Assembly (NCBI GenBank): GCA_021463145.1
Contig: JAJTWZ010000007.1
Span: 1 to 64,000 of the forward strand
Direction: 5' to 3'
Source: Blastocatellia bacterium
GTDB taxonomy: Bacteria; Acidobacteriota; Blastocatellia; UBA7656; JADIYM01
DNA length: 64,000 nt
Position numbers and translations under genes: made by a program. The notes beneath the pieces are model-generated. The model did not search any database, was not told the DNA's origin, and worked only from the letters and a program-made list of their open reading frames with translations. Positions 55,576-64,000 of this stretch are shown here, piece by piece; within the stretch, counting starts at the first letter, position 1, and the number at the start of each line of letters is the position of its first letter.

Positions 55576-56525
55576 AGTGCGGTTCCGCCGCCATCTGGAC
55601 GGCGCCCCACGAGTCGCCATACGACGAAGTGAATGGCAGCCAGCGCGAGCACTTCGAGCGCATAAGCTCGAATGAGTAAAGCGCCGGCCTGCGCCTGAGC
55701 AGCGCCGTACCCGAGGCGTACCAGCGACTCGGTAATCCCGACCTCCGAGATTCCGACTGCGCCCGGAATCAGGCTGGCAACGTTTACGATCGTCACGACG
55801 GACACTAGCCCGGCCGACTGCGCGAACGACAAGTCGATGCCGATACTGCGCAGAGTGAAGAGCCAGCCGAGCGCCACGACGCTCCACGACGCGACCGTGT
55901 AGAGGAGCACTGGCACGACGACCGCCGGTTGCCTTCCGACTACCAACGCCGATCTGGCCATCTCGGTGACGAATCCAAGCCGGCGCCGCGCGAGAAGGGC
56001 CGCAATCGCGACGAGGAGGACGGCGCCGAGTGCGACGACGAGTACCGCCCGCGCCGGCGCACCGGGCCGTTCCAGGGAGAAAACCATCGCCACGGCAGCC
56101 ATCGACGTGAGCACGGTTACGTCTGCCATCCGTTCGACGGCGAACCCTCCGTAGCCGTCCACGCGTCCGCTGTGACCGGCGCCGTGCAGCATCTCCACTT
56201 TCAATACCTCTCCGGACTGAAACGGCGTCACGACGATTGCGGCCTGCGAAAACACGCTCCACCGGTAGAGCGATCCAAAGGACGGTCGCACGCCAACGGC
56301 CCGCAGCACGATGGACCATCGCAGCGTCCGAATCACGAAATAGACGACGATCGTAGTGCAGCCTCCGGCAAAGAAGGTTGCGAGATCGGTGCCGTGAAGG
56401 ACTTCGGCAATGGCGCCCCAGTTGAACGTGAGTCCAATGTACGCAAGGCAGATCACTGTTGCGACACCGGCCATTGCCCAGCGTACGAACCGTCTCGACC
56501 GGGACGGACGCACCGCGTCAACCAT
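55572..56525 (-). CDS. LPG-synthase-like flippase-domain (UPF0104/YbhN) membrane protein
   Basis: A 317-residue integral membrane protein with about eight helices. The block VVTPFQSGEVLKVEMLH, then ASLIPGAVGISEVGITESLV, matches the UPF0104/AglD-type family (lysylphosphatidylglycerol synthetase membrane region) that includes lipid-linked-sugar handling proteins. The start ATG at 56525 overlaps the ATP-grasp stop by 8 bases. In this array it is a good candidate for moving a lipid-linked aminosugar. Confidence 0.87.
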   Translation of the reverse strand: MVDAVRPSRSRRFVRWAMAGVATVICLAYIGLTFNWGAIAEVLHGTDLATFFAGGCTTIVVYFVIRTLRWSIVLRAVGVRPSFGSLYRWSVFSQAAIVVTPFQSGEVLKVEMLHGAGHSGRVDGYGGFAVERMADVTVLTSMAAVAMVFSLERPGAPARAVLVVALGAVLLVAIAALLARRRLGFVTEMARSALVVGRQPAVVVPVLLYTVASWSVVALGWLFTLRSIGIDLSFAQSAGLVSVVTIVNVASLIPGAVGISEVGITESLVRLGYGAAQAQAGALLIRAYALEVLALAAIHFVVWRLVGRRPDGGGTAL

Positions 56526-57714
56526 CTGGCGCCTCGGCGCGTACGTCGAGCTCTCGGCGGACCTGATCCAGGCGCGCATCTACTTCTGCGCGCGAGTCGC
56601 CGGCAACGAGACCTTCGCCGACGCGCTTGCGTCCGTCGACGAACGGTTCGACGGGTGCTCCCGGCTCGAAGTCGATCGTGAGATGGCGTACCCACGGTTG
56701 CTCGCGCAGACGCGTAAGTGCAGAGGAGTCGTAGGCAAGCCTGCCCGTGCCGGATACGCCAAGCAGAGCCAGACCCGCTGGCCGGATGGCGACTGACCGA
56801 GGGAATGCCGGCGTCTCACCGACTGCGTGGCGGAGCGCGGCCTCCGTAAGATCGACGCCGGTCGCGAACCGAAGCAGCGGGGCGATCGAGTTTCCGCCGA
56901 GTCTCGGGCTCATTTCGAGAAGTACGACGTCATCCTGACGCAATATGAAGTCGCAGTCGAATGGCCCGCTCGCAATGCCGAGTTCACTCAGTGCCGACGC
57001 GATGGCATCGACGACGCGGCGTGCGTCACCCGTGGAGAGGTTCGCGGGAACGCGATGCCCGTGCGTTGCGACGAATGGCGGCTGAGCCGTCTCGCGGTCC
57101 AGAAGTAGAGAGAAGACGACGCGTCCGTCGAGCAGAAAACCCTCGCAGGTGCCCTGGTGCCCTTCAATGAACTCTTCCAGCACACCGGATCGATCGGGGT
57201 CGAACGCAAGGCTCTCTCGAAGCACTGTGGAAAGGGATTCCGCAGAGTCCACGACCCGAATGCCCTTGCTTCCAGACGACCGGTTCGGCTTGAGCACCCA
57301 TCGTCTATCGAAAAGTCCGTCTGGCGGAATGAACGCATCGTCGACCGGAATGGCCCGCGGGCACGAGAAACCGGTCGATGCGAGGAAATCGCGAAACCGC
57401 GCCTTGCTGCACGTCACGCGGGTAGCTTCAAGCGGAACGCCCCGAAGCCCGAGTTCCGCGGCGACATATGCCGCCGTAGGGACCGCGACGTCCGTGCACG
57501 GCGAGATGATGCCGTCTATCCGCTCGCGGCGCGCGACCTCGAGCACGCCGCCGAAGTCGGTCGTATCCACGTTGGCGTGCGCATCGGCAAGCGCGTGGCC
57601 GGGATTCGACGGCCGATTGTCGACGGTCACAACACGAAGCCCGAGCCTGCGGGCCGTGCGAATCGCATCGAGCTGGTAGACGGATGCCGCGAGTACGAGG
57701 ACGGTCCGGGGCAT
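56518..57714 (-). CDS. ATP-grasp ligase
   Basis: A 398-residue ATP-grasp enzyme. An N-terminal Rossmann-like preATP domain (VLVLAASVYQLDAIRTARRL), the ATP-binding block VLKPNRSSGSKGIRVVDSAE, then FDCDFILRQDDVVLLEMSPR with LGGNSI (metal ligands Glu and Asn) are visible. Such enzymes join a carboxylate to an amine. Here that would fit attachment of an amino acid to an aminosugar, but the substrate is unproven. The ATG at 57714 overlaps the GT2 stop (TGATG). Confidence 0.9.
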   Translation of the reverse strand: MPRTVLVLAASVYQLDAIRTARRLGLRVVTVDNRPSNPGHALADAHANVDTTDFGGVLEVARRERIDGIISPCTDVAVPTAAYVAAELGLRGVPLEATRVTCSKARFRDFLASTGFSCPRAIPVDDAFIPPDGLFDRRWVLKPNRSSGSKGIRVVDSAESLSTVLRESLAFDPDRSGVLEEFIEGHQGTCEGFLLDGRVVFSLLLDRETAQPPFVATHGHRVPANLSTGDARRVVDAIASALSELGIASGPFDCDFILRQDDVVLLEMSPRLGGNSIAPLLRFATGVDLTEAALRHAVGETPAFPRSVAIRPAGLALLGVSGTGRLAYDSSALTRLREQPWVRHLTIDFEPGAPVEPFVDGRKRVGEGLVAGDSRAEVDARLDQVRRELDVRAEAPDG

Positions 57715-58643
57715 CACTCGTGGATCTCCCGAATCGCGTACTGTATTCGCGATCGCGTCACCTGTTGACTCATTCGGGCAAGGTAGATCGAGAAGATCAG
57801 GTTGCAGAGAAGCACAACCGAGTTGAAGAACGTCAGGATAACGATCGTGCTGGCCCATCCGGGAATACCCGTGCCCTGGCTCGAAGCGCGCACGAGCACG
57901 AATGTGCCGTAGACCAACGAGAAGACCATCGCTCCAACGCACGACAAGGCAACGGCGTAAACCGGATAGTTCGAATAGTTGAAGATCAGGTTGCCGGCCA
58001 GGCTCAAGCTGCGGCGCAGGTTGTATGTCGAACGGCCGAACGGACGTGTATCGTGTCGTACCGGGACGTTCGTATAGCTCGAGGCATTCGCAAGCAGCAT
58101 GGACGTCACGTACGGAAAGGCTCCGCCCATCTGGCAGACGTGATCGACGACGACGCGCCTCGCAGCCCGAAAGCTCGTGAGTTGAAACGTCGACGGGAGG
58201 TGGAAAATGCCGCGCTGGATGCGATCGATCATCCCCCCGCTGAAGTTTCGGGCACGGTCGTGCTTTTTCGAGTCGTACGCGCCTATGGCGAGGTCGTAGC
58301 CGGATTCGACGGCGTCGATGAGTTTCGGGATCTCCTCAGGCGGGTTCTGCAGATCGTCGTCCATCGTCACGACAATGTCGCCGGTGACCAGCGAGAACCC
58401 GCAGAGGATGGCGTTATGCTGCCCGCTGTTGCGCAACAGCCGGGCGATCTTCAGTTCGGCCGGGTGTGCAGACTTCAAGGACAGGAGCACATCCCAGCTC
58501 TTGTCCGGGCTCACGTCGTCGACGAGCACGATTTCGGGCTGCTCCGAACGATCCCGGAATACTTCGAGTATGCGCTCGACGAGCGGTGTGAGCGATTGCT
58601 CGGAGCGATAGACGGGAATCACGATGCTGACGATGAGCGACAT
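57714..58643 (-). CDS. GT2 glycosyltransferase, dolichyl/undecaprenyl-phosphate sugar synthase type
   Basis: A 309-residue glycosyltransferase of the DPM1/ArnC group. Visible are SIVIPVYRSEQSLTPLVERI, IVLVDDVSPDKSWDVL, LLRNSGQHNAILCGF and the metal-binding VTMDDDLQNPPEEIPKL, then two C-terminal membrane helices. It would transfer a sugar from a nucleotide donor to undecaprenyl phosphate. The ATG at 58643 matches the family start; the frame is open 24 codons further. First gene of the leftward array, 65 bases after a strong promoter candidate. Confidence 0.92.
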   Translation of the reverse strand: MSLIVSIVIPVYRSEQSLTPLVERILEVFRDRSEQPEIVLVDDVSPDKSWDVLLSLKSAHPAELKIARLLRNSGQHNAILCGFSLVTGDIVVTMDDDLQNPPEEIPKLIDAVESGYDLAIGAYDSKKHDRARNFSGGMIDRIQRGIFHLPSTFQLTSFRAARRVVVDHVCQMGGAFPYVTSMLLANASSYTNVPVRHDTRPFGRSTYNLRRSLSLAGNLIFNYSNYPVYAVALSCVGAMVFSLVYGTFVLVRASSQGTGIPGWASTIVILTFFNSVVLLCNLIFSIYLARMSQQVTRSRIQYAIREIHE

Positions 58644-58714
58644 GAGCGAGTGTTCCCGATCTCTGGAGTGAATCGTGTGTCGTGTCGAGCCTGATTGCGC
58701 CCGCATTGCGGACA

Positions 58715-58743
58715 ATTCTCGAAGGACGCAGCGGCGACGTCAA
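58715..58743 (-). promoter_or_regulatory. Promoter candidate of the leftward glycan array
   Basis: On the minus strand TTGACG (58743-58738), a 17-base spacer and GAGAAT (58720-58715). Transcription would start about 65 bases before the GT2 start codon. The 252-base divergent region (58644-58895) contains no other recognised feature. Confidence 0.55.
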
Positions 58744-58895
58744 AATTGCTTATCTGGAGTTCGGCGGCGATTATCCCGAATGAGGCGATCCAACTCAACC
58801 GCCCGGGCAAGGGTGGCAACTGCCTGTGGTAACCTGCTTTCCGCTTCCGCGACTTTCCAGAGCCTTCGGGTACGCCCGATATTGCTGTAACACCG

Positions 58896-59777
58896 ATGCG
58901 AGGAACAGAGACGAGCCGTCGAGGATCCGCAGAGGGAACCGACCTCGGCTTCTCGGTGAGGAGTATCGCGCCGAATCTGGTCGAACGGGAGGATGGTGTC
59001 TGGTCCTGCGCGGGCGAAGCACGGCTGAGTTACCCGGACGGAGCGCACAATCTGTGCTTCGACATCGAGGCGGGATCATTCTGGTACCTCCATCGGAACG
59101 AGGTCATTCTCCGCGCCATTCGCCGGCATCCTCCGGCCGGAACCGTCTTCGACGTCGGTGGCGGCAACGGCTTCGTGACCGTTGCGCTGCGCGATGCGGG
59201 TTTTCCTTCCCTCCTTGTGGAGCCGGGTGAGGACGGAGTGCGAAACGCGGTGATGCGGGGACTTCGGCCAGTTGTGCAGTCGACCATCGACGATGCCGGT
59301 TTTGCGGATGGATCGTTTCCTGCGGCCGGCCTCTTCGACGTCGTCGAGCACATTGAGGACGACCGTGGATTTCTCGAACGCCTGCGCACGCTTCTCGAGC
59401 CCGGCGGCCGGCTGTACGTCACGGTTCCGGCGCTCTCGTGGCTCTGGTCATCGGAGGACTCCAGGGCCGGTCACTACCGCCGCTATACGATTGAGACAAT
59501 GACCTCGCTGCTCGTGACGAGTGGCTTCACTGTCGAGTTCGCGACGTACTTTTTCGGGTTTCTCGTGTGGCCGCTGTTCCTGCGCCGCTCGATTCCAAGC
59601 CGCCTGGGCCTGCGCGACGGGACCGGTCACGAGTACGCCGCGGAGCACGCGCCTCCATCCAGGCGACTTCGGAGACTGATCGACGGGTGGTCGCGGGCCG
59701 AGCTGGATCGCCTCGACGCCGGCGCTCCGATCCGTCGAGGCACCAGTTGCATCGTGGTCGCGCGGTCGAATCGCTGA
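58896..59777 (+). CDS. SAM-dependent methyltransferase, class I (glycan-associated)
   Basis: A 293-residue methyltransferase. Motif I is TVFDVGGGNGFVTVALRDAG, followed by LLVEPGEDGVRNAVMRGL, LFDVVEHIEDDRGFLERL and LEPGGRLYVTVPALSWLW. The VPALSWLWSSEDSRAGHYRR block is common in methyltransferases of polysaccharide/glycosyltransferase loci. Divergent from the glycan array. Its stop overlaps the start of the next gene (TGATG), so they are coupled. Confidence 0.9.
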   Translation: MRGTETSRRGSAEGTDLGFSVRSIAPNLVEREDGVWSCAGEARLSYPDGAHNLCFDIEAGSFWYLHRNEVILRAIRRHPPAGTVFDVGGGNGFVTVALRDAGFPSLLVEPGEDGVRNAVMRGLRPVVQSTIDDAGFADGSFPAAGLFDVVEHIEDDRGFLERLRTLLEPGGRLYVTVPALSWLWSSEDSRAGHYRRYTIETMTSLLVTSGFTVEFATYFFGFLVWPLFLRRSIPSRLGLRDGTGHEYAAEHAPPSRRLRRLIDGWSRAELDRLDAGAPIRRGTSCIVVARSNR

Positions 59778-61612
59778 TGGAAGGTCTGGACGCCAGACCA
59801 GAAGGCAGCGAGGCCGACGGCTTCGCCCGTCGTGTCGCCACGGAGGACGCACCGGCGCCTGCGGCGGCAGTTTCGTGGAGGCCCGCGGCGCGCATCGCGG
59901 GATGGATTTTCGTTCTGATGTTTTCCGGTCTGGCCGAGACATTCGACGGCTTCCGGATTCAGAACTACCCGCCGTTTTCGTGGATCGCCCAGGGCGAGCT
60001 GATGCTCTGGATCGGCACGGCATTGCTTCTCGTCCCTGGATCTGTCCTGATCGGGTTAGGGTACGCGGATTCGATATCGCCGTTGCTCCGGCGCGCCGCC
60101 CGGCAAGTCGATGGGCTCGGCTCTCGAGGGCGCCGGATAGCGGTTATCATCGCGTTCCTGGTCTTTACCTCGATCGCCTGGGCTGGAAACACGTTCGTGC
60201 TCGGTGGTTTTCCCGTCACCGATGACGAGTACGCCGCGAGGTTCGGCGGACAGGTGATTGCGTCGGGTCACACTATGGTCCCTGTGCCTGCGTTTGCCGA
60301 CGCCATTCCGATGCTCTTCCTCTTTGTGAGAGACGGTTACTTTACGAGCATGGACTGGTTGGGGCCGCAAATCGTCTGGGCCGTTTCGGAGTGGACCCAC
60401 ACTGGCAATCTCGTCTGGGCGGTACTTGCCGCTGTGGCTTTCGTAGCGGTGGCCGTTACTTGCGGTGTTCGACTTGGGTCCCGGTGGGCAGTTGTAGCCG
60501 GCGCGTTCTTCGCCCTTTCGCCGATGGGGCTCGCGCTCTCGTTCTCGTCGCACGCGCACCTGGCTTCACGGGCTTTCTTCGCCCTTGCCCTCGCATTCCT
60601 TGCGGTTGCGATGTCCAGGGAACGGGCCCGGCCGGCGTGGTTCCTTTTCGGCCTTTCAATCGGCATCAGTTTTCTGTGCCGCCCGTTCGAGACTGCGTTC
60701 CTCGGGCTCCCGATCGGGTTGGACCTCCTGTGGCGCGCCGTGCGCCGCGAGCAACGCGCGATCGAGGGGCTCGGGGCCACACTGGCTGGAGCGGCAGCTC
60801 CTATTGCCGTCTTCTGCGCGTACTCGTGGCTCGTGACGGGCAATCCGCTCGTTCCGCCGCGTTTCGTTCCGGGTGCCGCAATTCCATCGGAACTCCCGGT
60901 CGAGTCTACGTGGAGCCGGTTCGGAAACGGCGTGGCATTCAACGCGCTTCTGCTCTCGGTATGGTTTCTCGGTCCCATGGGCGTGGTTCTGGCAATTCTT
61001 GGAGCGTGGCGCGACCGCTTCACACGTCTTCTTGTTTTCGGAATCGGCTCGGTGCTTGCCCTCAACCTGTTTCACGACAATTTCGGTATTCACACGGTAG
61101 GACCGATTCACTATTCGGAGTGCGTCGTGCCGCTTGCAATCCTCGCAACCGAAGGAATGTGGGCGACCGCGCAGCGCGCGAGAGAAAACGGCGTCGACTT
61201 CGGGCCGATCGCAAGTGCTGTGGTGGTCGTTCTCGTACTCGCAATGGGAGCGTTCAACGTCGTCAATGGCGTCGGCCTCAGACGACAGGCGGACATCCAG
61301 GCCGGAGTTTACGACAAGGTCGAGTCCGAAGTGCCCGAAGGATCCGGCAAGGCAATCGTGCTCGCCCCGACCTTCGCGAGTATCTGGAAACGCGACGCGA
61401 CGTTCGTTGAGACTGGCTCGTGGGTCTTCGTCTGGAAGCGGCCCCGTCCCGACTTCAGCGACGACGTGATGATCCTTCACGACGTGCCGGGCATCGAAGC
61501 GCGTCTCGGACGGGCATTTCCAGATCGGCGAATATACCGGGTGCTCGCGGGAAGGACCGGCACGGACTTCGAAATCGTGCCCGTCTCTTACGCTCAGTCC
61601 GGGGGTTCCTGA
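59777..61612 (+). CDS. Multi-spanning membrane protein, GT-C glycosyltransferase-like
   Basis: A 611-residue integral membrane protein with ten or more helices. After the first helices comes a periplasmic DDEYAARFGGQVIASGHTMV, in the position of the catalytic loop of GT-C lipid-linked-sugar transferases (Asp-Asp/Glu in loop 1). The helices then alternate with short loops, and a soluble C-terminal domain of about 100 residues ends near DFEIVPVSYAQSGGS. I infer transfer of a lipid-phosphate sugar, donor unknown. Its last 19 bases overlap the end of the leftward NTF2-like gene. Confidence 0.78.
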   Translation: MEGLDARPEGSEADGFARRVATEDAPAPAAAVSWRPAARIAGWIFVLMFSGLAETFDGFRIQNYPPFSWIAQGELMLWIGTALLLVPGSVLIGLGYADSISPLLRRAARQVDGLGSRGRRIAVIIAFLVFTSIAWAGNTFVLGGFPVTDDEYAARFGGQVIASGHTMVPVPAFADAIPMLFLFVRDGYFTSMDWLGPQIVWAVSEWTHTGNLVWAVLAAVAFVAVAVTCGVRLGSRWAVVAGAFFALSPMGLALSFSSHAHLASRAFFALALAFLAVAMSRERARPAWFLFGLSIGISFLCRPFETAFLGLPIGLDLLWRAVRREQRAIEGLGATLAGAAAPIAVFCAYSWLVTGNPLVPPRFVPGAAIPSELPVESTWSRFGNGVAFNALLLSVWFLGPMGVVLAILGAWRDRFTRLLVFGIGSVLALNLFHDNFGIHTVGPIHYSECVVPLAILATEGMWATAQRARENGVDFGPIASAVVVVLVLAMGAFNVVNGVGLRRQADIQAGVYDKVESEVPEGSGKAIVLAPTFASIWKRDATFVETGSWVFVWKRPRPDFSDDVMILHDVPGIEARLGRAFPDRRIYRVLAGRTGTDFEIVPVSYAQSGGS

Positions 61613-62007
61613 CCGCGCGATATCGCCGGATAGGCCGGAAACTCGCATCGATGGACGAGCTTCCACGACTCGTGACCTCTGGTCCAGACGGACGTCGAGA
61701 CGACGATGTCCGCGTCGAATGGCATTCCGCGATACGTTCCCGCGACGATCGCAAGATATGTCACGATCTCGACGTCCGGCGAGACGGCAGTCAACTCGAA
61801 TTCGCGGAACTCGAAGCCTTCGATACGCATTGCGGAGACGGCATCGATTACTTCGTCGCGCGAGCGCATGCCCCAGGGGCCGGCGTGTAGTGCCCGGGCG
61901 TCCATCAATGCCTCGAGCGCGCCTCGGTCGGCCGAAACGTAAGCGTTCCAGAGCCGCCGTTCCCGCGCCAGAGCGACGTCGCGCGATGACGAAGAACCGC
62001 CGCTCAC
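61594..62007 (-). CDS. NTF2/SnoaL-like small protein
   Basis: A 137-residue cytoplasmic protein with NTF2-like features. RERRLWNAYVSADRGALEAL forms the first helix. GPWGMRSRDEVIDAVSAMRI and FELTAVSPDVEIVTYLAIVA then give the curved sheet, and the last strand ends VWTRGHESWKLVHRCEF. This matches SnoaL/DUF4440-type proteins, whose roles range from ligand binding to cyclases. The GTG start overlaps the dnaE stop (GTGA), an unusual coupling with a replication gene. Confidence 0.8.
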   Translation of the reverse strand: MSGGSSSSRDVALARERRLWNAYVSADRGALEALMDARALHAGPWGMRSRDEVIDAVSAMRIEGFEFREFELTAVSPDVEIVTYLAIVAGTYRGMPFDADIVVSTSVWTRGHESWKLVHRCEFPAYPAISRGQEPPD

Positions 62008-64000
62008 CGTGAGGTGGCAGCCGATTGCAGTGCCGACGTTCGTTTTCGCGTCCTGATCTCGACGTTGCTTTCAGGACAGATCCGGCGAAGCTCGTTTTTG
62101 AGTTCCGGCGTCAATGAAACGCTTACGAAGGCATTCGGCTGAATGCGGGCTCGAGACCCATCCGGCAGCAGCAGGACGAACTCGACTCCGCACTCGCCGC
62201 GGTGCATATCGAGCAGCTTCTGTAGTTCTTCGATGCGGTCATGGGTCATGGCCGCCGATGGCGCGTGGATCGCGATGGCGCGCGCCTCGCGCAACCGGAT
62301 GTCGTCAAGCTGCCGGACTTCGTCCGCCACGATCGTGCAGGTGCCGTCGTCGGTTCGCTCGAGACGGCCGGTCACGAGGACGGCCGCTTCCGCGACAATG
62401 AGGCGCGTGAACTTCTTGTAGGCCTCCGGCCAGGCCACGACTTTCACGCCGCCCGACCCATCCTGCAACCTGAAGAGAGCGAACTTGTCGTCCTTCTTGG
62501 TTTTCCGCACCGCGAGATCGCCGATCATTCCACCGACTGTCACGGTCTGTCCCGCTGCAACGCTCGCGAGTCCCTCGACGTCGGAAGTCGCGAACTCGTC
62601 GAGCTCGTCCCGGAACCGTGCCAGCGGATGACCGGTGATGTAGAAGCCGAGCGTCTCCTTTTCGTAGGTCAGCAGGTCGAGCGTCGACCACTCCTCTACG
62701 TCCGGAAGGACCGGATCGAGCGCCTCGGTCTCGACACCCGCCATCGCGAAAAGTCCGACCTGTCCGGTTGCACGGTCGCGCTGCGCCCTCGCGCCCGACT
62801 CGACGGCAGAGTCTATGGCAACGAATAGCTGCCGCCGCCGTTTCCCGAACGCATCGAACGCGCCAGCCTTGATGAGGCACTCGACGACGCGCTTGTTCAG
62901 TGATTTCGAGTCGACACGTTCGCAGAGATCGTGCATCGACCCGAATGAACCTCCAGACTTGCGGGCTTCGAGGATCGCCGAAACTGCTGACTGACCAAGG
63001 CCCTTGATCGCCGTCAGTCCAAACCGAATCTGTCCACCCGAGGGGGTGAAAAGGAATGTGCTGACGTTGATGTCCGGCGGAAGAACCTCGATTCCATCGG
63101 CGCGAAGCTCGGCGATGTAGCGCGCTACCTTGTCCGAGTTGTCGAGTTCGTTCGAAAGCACGGCCGACCAGAAGTGCGTCGGATAGTGCGACTTCAAGTA
63201 GGCTGTCTGATAGGCGAGCAGGGCATATGCGACCGAGTGCGACTTGTTGAAGGCGTAATCCGCAAAGCCCTCGAGCATCTGCCACAGTTTCTCGAGCTTG
63301 GCCCGGTTGAAACCACGCTCAGAGGCCATCTCGATGAACTTGGCCTTGTGAGTATCAAGTTCGTCGCGCTTTTTCTTGCCCATGATCCGGCGGACCAGGT
63401 CAGCCTCGCCGAGCGTATAGCCGGCCAGGCATTGGAAGATCGCCATGACCTGTTCCTGGAACACGACAATGCCGAGAGTCGGCCCGAGAATGTCCTTGAG
63501 AACAGGGAAGTCGAAGGTGACCTTCTTGCGCCCGTGGCGCCGATCGATGAAGTCGTCGACCATACCCGAATCGATCGGACCGGGCCGGTAGAGCGCGTTG
63601 AGCGCTGCAAGGTCATCGATGCCTTCGGGCCCGAGCTTGCGGCAGATCTCCCTCATCCCTCCGGATTCGAACTGGAAGATCGCATCGGTGCGCCCGTCGG
63701 CGAAGATCTTCAGGGTCTCGGAGTCGTCGAGCGGTATCTTCGAGAGGTCCAGTCGCGCTCCGGTCTCGCGCTCGATCGTTGAGAGGCAGTCCTCGATGAC
63801 CGTCAGCGTGGTCAGCGCAAGGAAGTCCATCTTCAACATGCCGGTCTTTTCGAGATCCGACATCGCATACTGCGTCGTGATTTCGTCTTTCGCCGATTTG
63901 TAGACGGGAACCAGCTCGTGAATTGGCTGCGGCGAGATGACGACGCCTGCGGCGTGTACGGAGGCGTGTCGCGAGCAGCCCTCGAGCCTCTTGGCCAGGT
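62004..64000 (-). CDS. dnaE: DNA polymerase III alpha subunit, C-terminal part (5' end outside window)
   Basis: Replicative polymerase, about 665 residues visible. The frame runs to the window edge, with RHASVHAAGVVISPQPIHEL near the edge and LEKTGMLKMDFLALTTLTVI further in. The polymerase fingers follow (IFQFESGGMREICRKLGPEG; VFQEQVMAIFQCLAGYTLGE), then FNKSHSVAYALLAYQTAYLK, a helix-hairpin-helix (LNKRVVECLIKAGAFDAFGK) and an OB domain (VTVGGMIGDLAVRKTKKDDK; LFRLQDGSGGVKVVAWPEAY). The PHP domain and palm catalytic aspartates lie outside. The stop overlaps the NTF2-like gene start. Confidence 0.97.
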   Translation of the reverse strand, partial: LAKRLEGCSRHASVHAAGVVISPQPIHELVPVYKSAKDEITTQYAMSDLEKTGMLKMDFLALTTLTVIEDCLSTIERETGARLDLSKIPLDDSETLKIFADGRTDAIFQFESGGMREICRKLGPEGIDDLAALNALYRPGPIDSGMVDDFIDRRHGRKKVTFDFPVLKDILGPTLGIVVFQEQVMAIFQCLAGYTLGEADLVRRIMGKKKRDELDTHKAKFIEMASERGFNRAKLEKLWQMLEGFADYAFNKSHSVAYALLAYQTAYLKSHYPTHFWSAVLSNELDNSDKVARYIAELRADGIEVLPPDINVSTFLFTPSGGQIRFGLTAIKGLGQSAVSAILEARKSGGSFGSMHDLCERVDSKSLNKRVVECLIKAGAFDAFGKRRRQLFVAIDSAVESGARAQRDRATGQVGLFAMAGVETEALDPVLPDVEEWSTLDLLTYEKETLGFYITGHPLARFRDELDEFATSDVEGLASVAAGQTVTVGGMIGDLAVRKTKKDDKFALFRLQDGSGGVKVVAWPEAYKKFTRLIVAEAAVLVTGRLERTDDGTCTIVADEVRQLDDIRLREARAIAIHAPSAAMTHDRIEELQKLLDMHRGECGVEFVLLLPDGSRARIQPNAFVSVSLTPELKNELRRICPESNVEIRTRKRTSALQSAATSR

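Overview
The window is about 64 kb of GC-rich bacterial chromosome, densely coding, with many stop/start overlaps (ATGA, GTGA, TGATG). It comes from a diderm: there is a TonB-dependent receptor fragment, an OmpA-type lipoprotein, a MacA/MacB-type efflux pair, a short secretin-domain protein and a TonB C-terminal-like protein. Eukaryote-like Ser/Thr kinase and FHA proteins, an archaeal/eukaryal-type ProS, a GH57 branching enzyme next to a DUF4912 protein, and a short Psd/PssA pair together suggest Acidobacteriota or a related phylum. This placement is tentative. No phage, insertion sequence or CRISPR array was seen.

Layout. 1-0.5 kb: receptor fragment (-) abutting the 3' end of an unidentified + gene. 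0.5-4.1 kb: 3-hydroxyacyl-CoA dehydrogenase, enoyl-CoA hydratase, purD, UPF0145. 4.2-7.7 kb: PspA, a two-helix membrane coiled-coil protein and a Ycf46-like AAA ATPase. 7.8-10.1 kb (-): MacA/MacB-like adaptor and ATPase. 10.4-16.7 kb: a phospho-signalling island of five genes: zinc ribbon-pseudokinase-PP2C, zinc ribbon-FHA, kinase-zinc ribbon-FHA, zinc ribbon-RDD membrane protein, FHA-GAF-SpoIIE phosphatase. 16.8-20.3 kb (-): TPR protein, tRNA-Glu, tRNA-Lys, proS. 20.6-26.1 kb: M14 peptidase and two MacB-type permeases. 26.2-28.8 kb: DUF4912 and GH57 branching enzyme. 29.0-30.3 kb (-): class III aminotransferase. 30.7-33.0 kb: three poorly characterised genes. 33.0-34.7 kb (-): PfkB kinase and OmpA lipoprotein. 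34.9-40.3 kb: secreted protein, uvrC, rpsA, initiator tRNA. 40.4-47.6 kb: PilZ, HD hydrolase, TonB_C-like protein, DUF465, psd-pssA, ECF sigma/anti-sigma/secretin-domain module. 49.0-58.6 kb (-): a 12-gene array that starts with glycan/lipid-linked sugar genes and ends with AtuA, enoyl-CoA hydratase and a DAACS symporter. 58.9-61.6 kb: methyltransferase and multi-membrane-spanning protein. 61.6-64 kb (-): dnaE (its 5' end lies beyond the window) followed by an NTF2-like protein.

Main points of interest. (1) The zinc-ribbon/FHA/kinase/phosphatase island, with a pseudokinase fused to an apparently intact PP2C. (2) The neighbouring PspA-membrane protein-AAA operon, a candidate envelope-stress machine. 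(3) The surface-glycan array with two DegT aminotransferases, an ATP-grasp enzyme and a flippase-like protein. (4) An ECF sigma module preceded by an ECF-like promoter. All functions are inferred from sequence motifs read by eye; no database search was run.
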